A stretch of 14,969 nucleotides of DNA from GCA-2732805 sp964516605. GTDB lineage: Bacteria; Pseudomonadota; Gammaproteobacteria; Coxiellales; Coxiellaceae. The stretch lies in NCBI GenBank assembly GCA_964516605.1, contig CAZFAA010000043.1, positions 1 to 14,969 of the forward strand, written 5' to 3'. Below, in pieces: positions 14,047 to 14,969 of this stretch. Below the pieces are notes generated by a model. It was not told the DNA's origin. It ran no database searches and worked only from the letters and a program-made list of their open reading frames with translations. Both the position numbers and the translations under genes were made by a program. Each line of letters opens with the position of its first letter. Position 1 is the stretch's first letter.

Positions 14047-14969
14047 TTTATAATCGTTCCACCGCCAAGGCAGTCATCGTTCAGGTAGAATACAATTGAT
14101 TGTCCTGGGGTAATTGCACGTTGCGGTTTTTCAAAGGTAACCTGCGCGCTATCGTTATCTATAGCTAGTATTGTACAGGTTTGATCGGGTTGATGATAAC
14201 GTGTGCGTGCGCAGCAAGCCAATGGTAATTGCGGTGCCGTCCCGCTAATCCAGTGTAATTTTGTGCAGGTTAACGAGGAAGATAGTAGGCGTGGATGATT
14301 ATGGCCTTGCCCTACAATCAATACATTTTTTTGCAGGTCTTTATCAATAACGTACCAAGCATCCTCCGTGTAATCACTGAGTCCACCAATGTTAAGCCCT
14401 TTACGTTGACCGAGAGTGTAGAACATCAAGCCATCGTGTTTGCCAACCATGAGACCTTCTGTTGTATGAATTTCACCAGGCTTTGCCAGGATAAACTCTT
14501 GCAAAAATTCTTTAAAATTACGTTCGCCAATAAAGCAGATACCCGTGGAATCTTTTTTATTATGATTGATCAGCTGTGCTTGGGCGGCGATATCACGCAC
14601 TTGTGGTTTAGTTAAGTGCGCAAGAGGAAAGAGAGTGTGCGCTAATTCGTGCTGCCCCAGAGTATATAAAAAATAACTTTGATCTTTATGGTAATCGTGC
14701 GCTTTAAGCAAATGAATTGCACCATCGCGTTTTGCTGTAGCAGCATAATGTCCGGTTGCAATTAAATCAGCACCTTGCGCTAGAGCATAATCGAGAAAGC
14801 ATTTAAACTTAATTTCTTTGTTACACCAGATATCAGGGTTGGGTGTGCGTCCTGCATGAAATTCATCAAGGCAATATTCAAAAACACTATCCCAGTATTC
14901 GCGGCTGAAATTCACAACCTCTAATGGGATTCCTAATGTCTCACAAGCGGCTTTGGCATCAGCAAGATC
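14043..14969 (-). CDS. mnmA: tRNA-specific 2-thiouridylase MnmA, N-terminus outside window
   Basis: MnmA installs sulfur at position 2 of wobble uridine 34 in tRNAs for Lys, Glu and Gln, taking it from the IscS-Tus relay. The frame stays open to the window edge, where it reads DLADAKAACETLGIPLEVVN, matching the region after the PP-loop of E. coli MnmA. The GTG at 14915 is therefore an internal Val codon, not a start. The visible 308 residues include RTPNPDIWCNKEIKFK with the first catalytic Cys and DSTGICFIGER with the second. They also include ATGHYA, KDQSYFLYTLGQ, YTLGQRKGLNIGG and a C-terminal beta domain ending LGGGTIIK. The ATP-binding SGGVDSS motif lies beyond the edge. The stop codon overlaps the mfd start by 4 nt, making mnmA-mfd one transcription unit. 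Confidence 0.96.
   Translation of the reverse strand, partial: DLADAKAACETLGIPLEVVNFSREYWDSVFEYCLDEFHAGRTPNPDIWCNKEIKFKCFLDYALAQGADLIATGHYAATAKRDGAIHLLKAHDYHKDQSYFLYTLGQHELAHTLFPLAHLTKPQVRDIAAQAQLINHNKKDSTGICFIGERNFKEFLQEFILAKPGEIHTTEGLMVGKHDGLMFYTLGQRKGLNIGGLSDYTEDAWYVIDKDLQKNVLIVGQGHNHPRLLSSSLTCTKLHWISGTAPQLPLACCARTRYHQPDQTCTILAIDNDSAQVTFEKPQRAITPGQSIVFYLNDDCLGGGTIIK

Noticed and set aside
14043..14915. mnmA as a complete gene starting at 14915
   Set aside because: The codon is GTG inside a conserved region. The same frame continues upstream to the window edge with clear MnmA sequence, so the gene is cut by the edge.

Overview
The window looks like chromosome from a free-standing or host-associated gammaproteobacterium. 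ClpA, IF-1, isocitrate dehydrogenase, QueA, Mfd and MnmA all read as close relatives of the E. coli proteins. The moderately AT-rich composition and the loose icd / clpA / infA / mnmA neighbourhood recall Legionellales (Legionella, Coxiella and relatives), but that placement is inference. I see no tRNA, rRNA, CRISPR array, insertion sequence, phage or plasmid gene.

Layout. Positions 2-892 (+) hold the 3' part of a FadL/OmpP1-type outer-membrane transporter. It ends against a perfect 12-bp hairpin (901-930) and faces a small exported four-cysteine protein (942-1367, -). Next comes a two-gene minus-strand unit, a phosphoglycerate mutase gene (gpmA) followed by a DUF6159-like membrane protein, with a good promoter at 3026-3054. 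Divergent from it is queA (3118-4140, +), which has no Shine-Dalgarno sequence and may be leaderless. Then icd (4338-5594, +), a GC-rich convergent hairpin, and two small unrecognised minus-strand genes 2 nt apart (5656-5856 and 5859-6158). They occupy the place where clpS often lies. clpA (6624-8888, +) follows after an AT-rich 465-bp spacer and converges on infA (8897-9142, -). A 660-bp gene-free interval then leads into an unrecognised 255-aa helical protein (9803-10570, +), which overlaps the end of mfd by 4 nt. mfd (10567-14046, -) is in turn overlapped by 4 nt (ATGA) with mnmA, which runs off the right edge.

How the genes work together. Most of the window is housekeeping: carbon metabolism (gpmA, icd), tRNA modification (queA, mnmA), translation initiation (infA), proteolysis (clpA) and transcription-coupled repair (mfd). 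mnmA-mfd and gpmA-DUF6159 are tight transcription units; the other genes appear to be single or paired units with their own promoters.

The least explained part is 9640-9810. A weak promoter is followed by several inverted repeats, including two nearly identical stem-loops about 130 bp apart. The second covers the first possible start codon of the 255-aa orphan. Mutually exclusive stems are possible between them. This is the best candidate in the window for an undescribed regulatory element, but it rests on reading the sequence by eye. The second point of interest is the small gene pair between icd and clpA.
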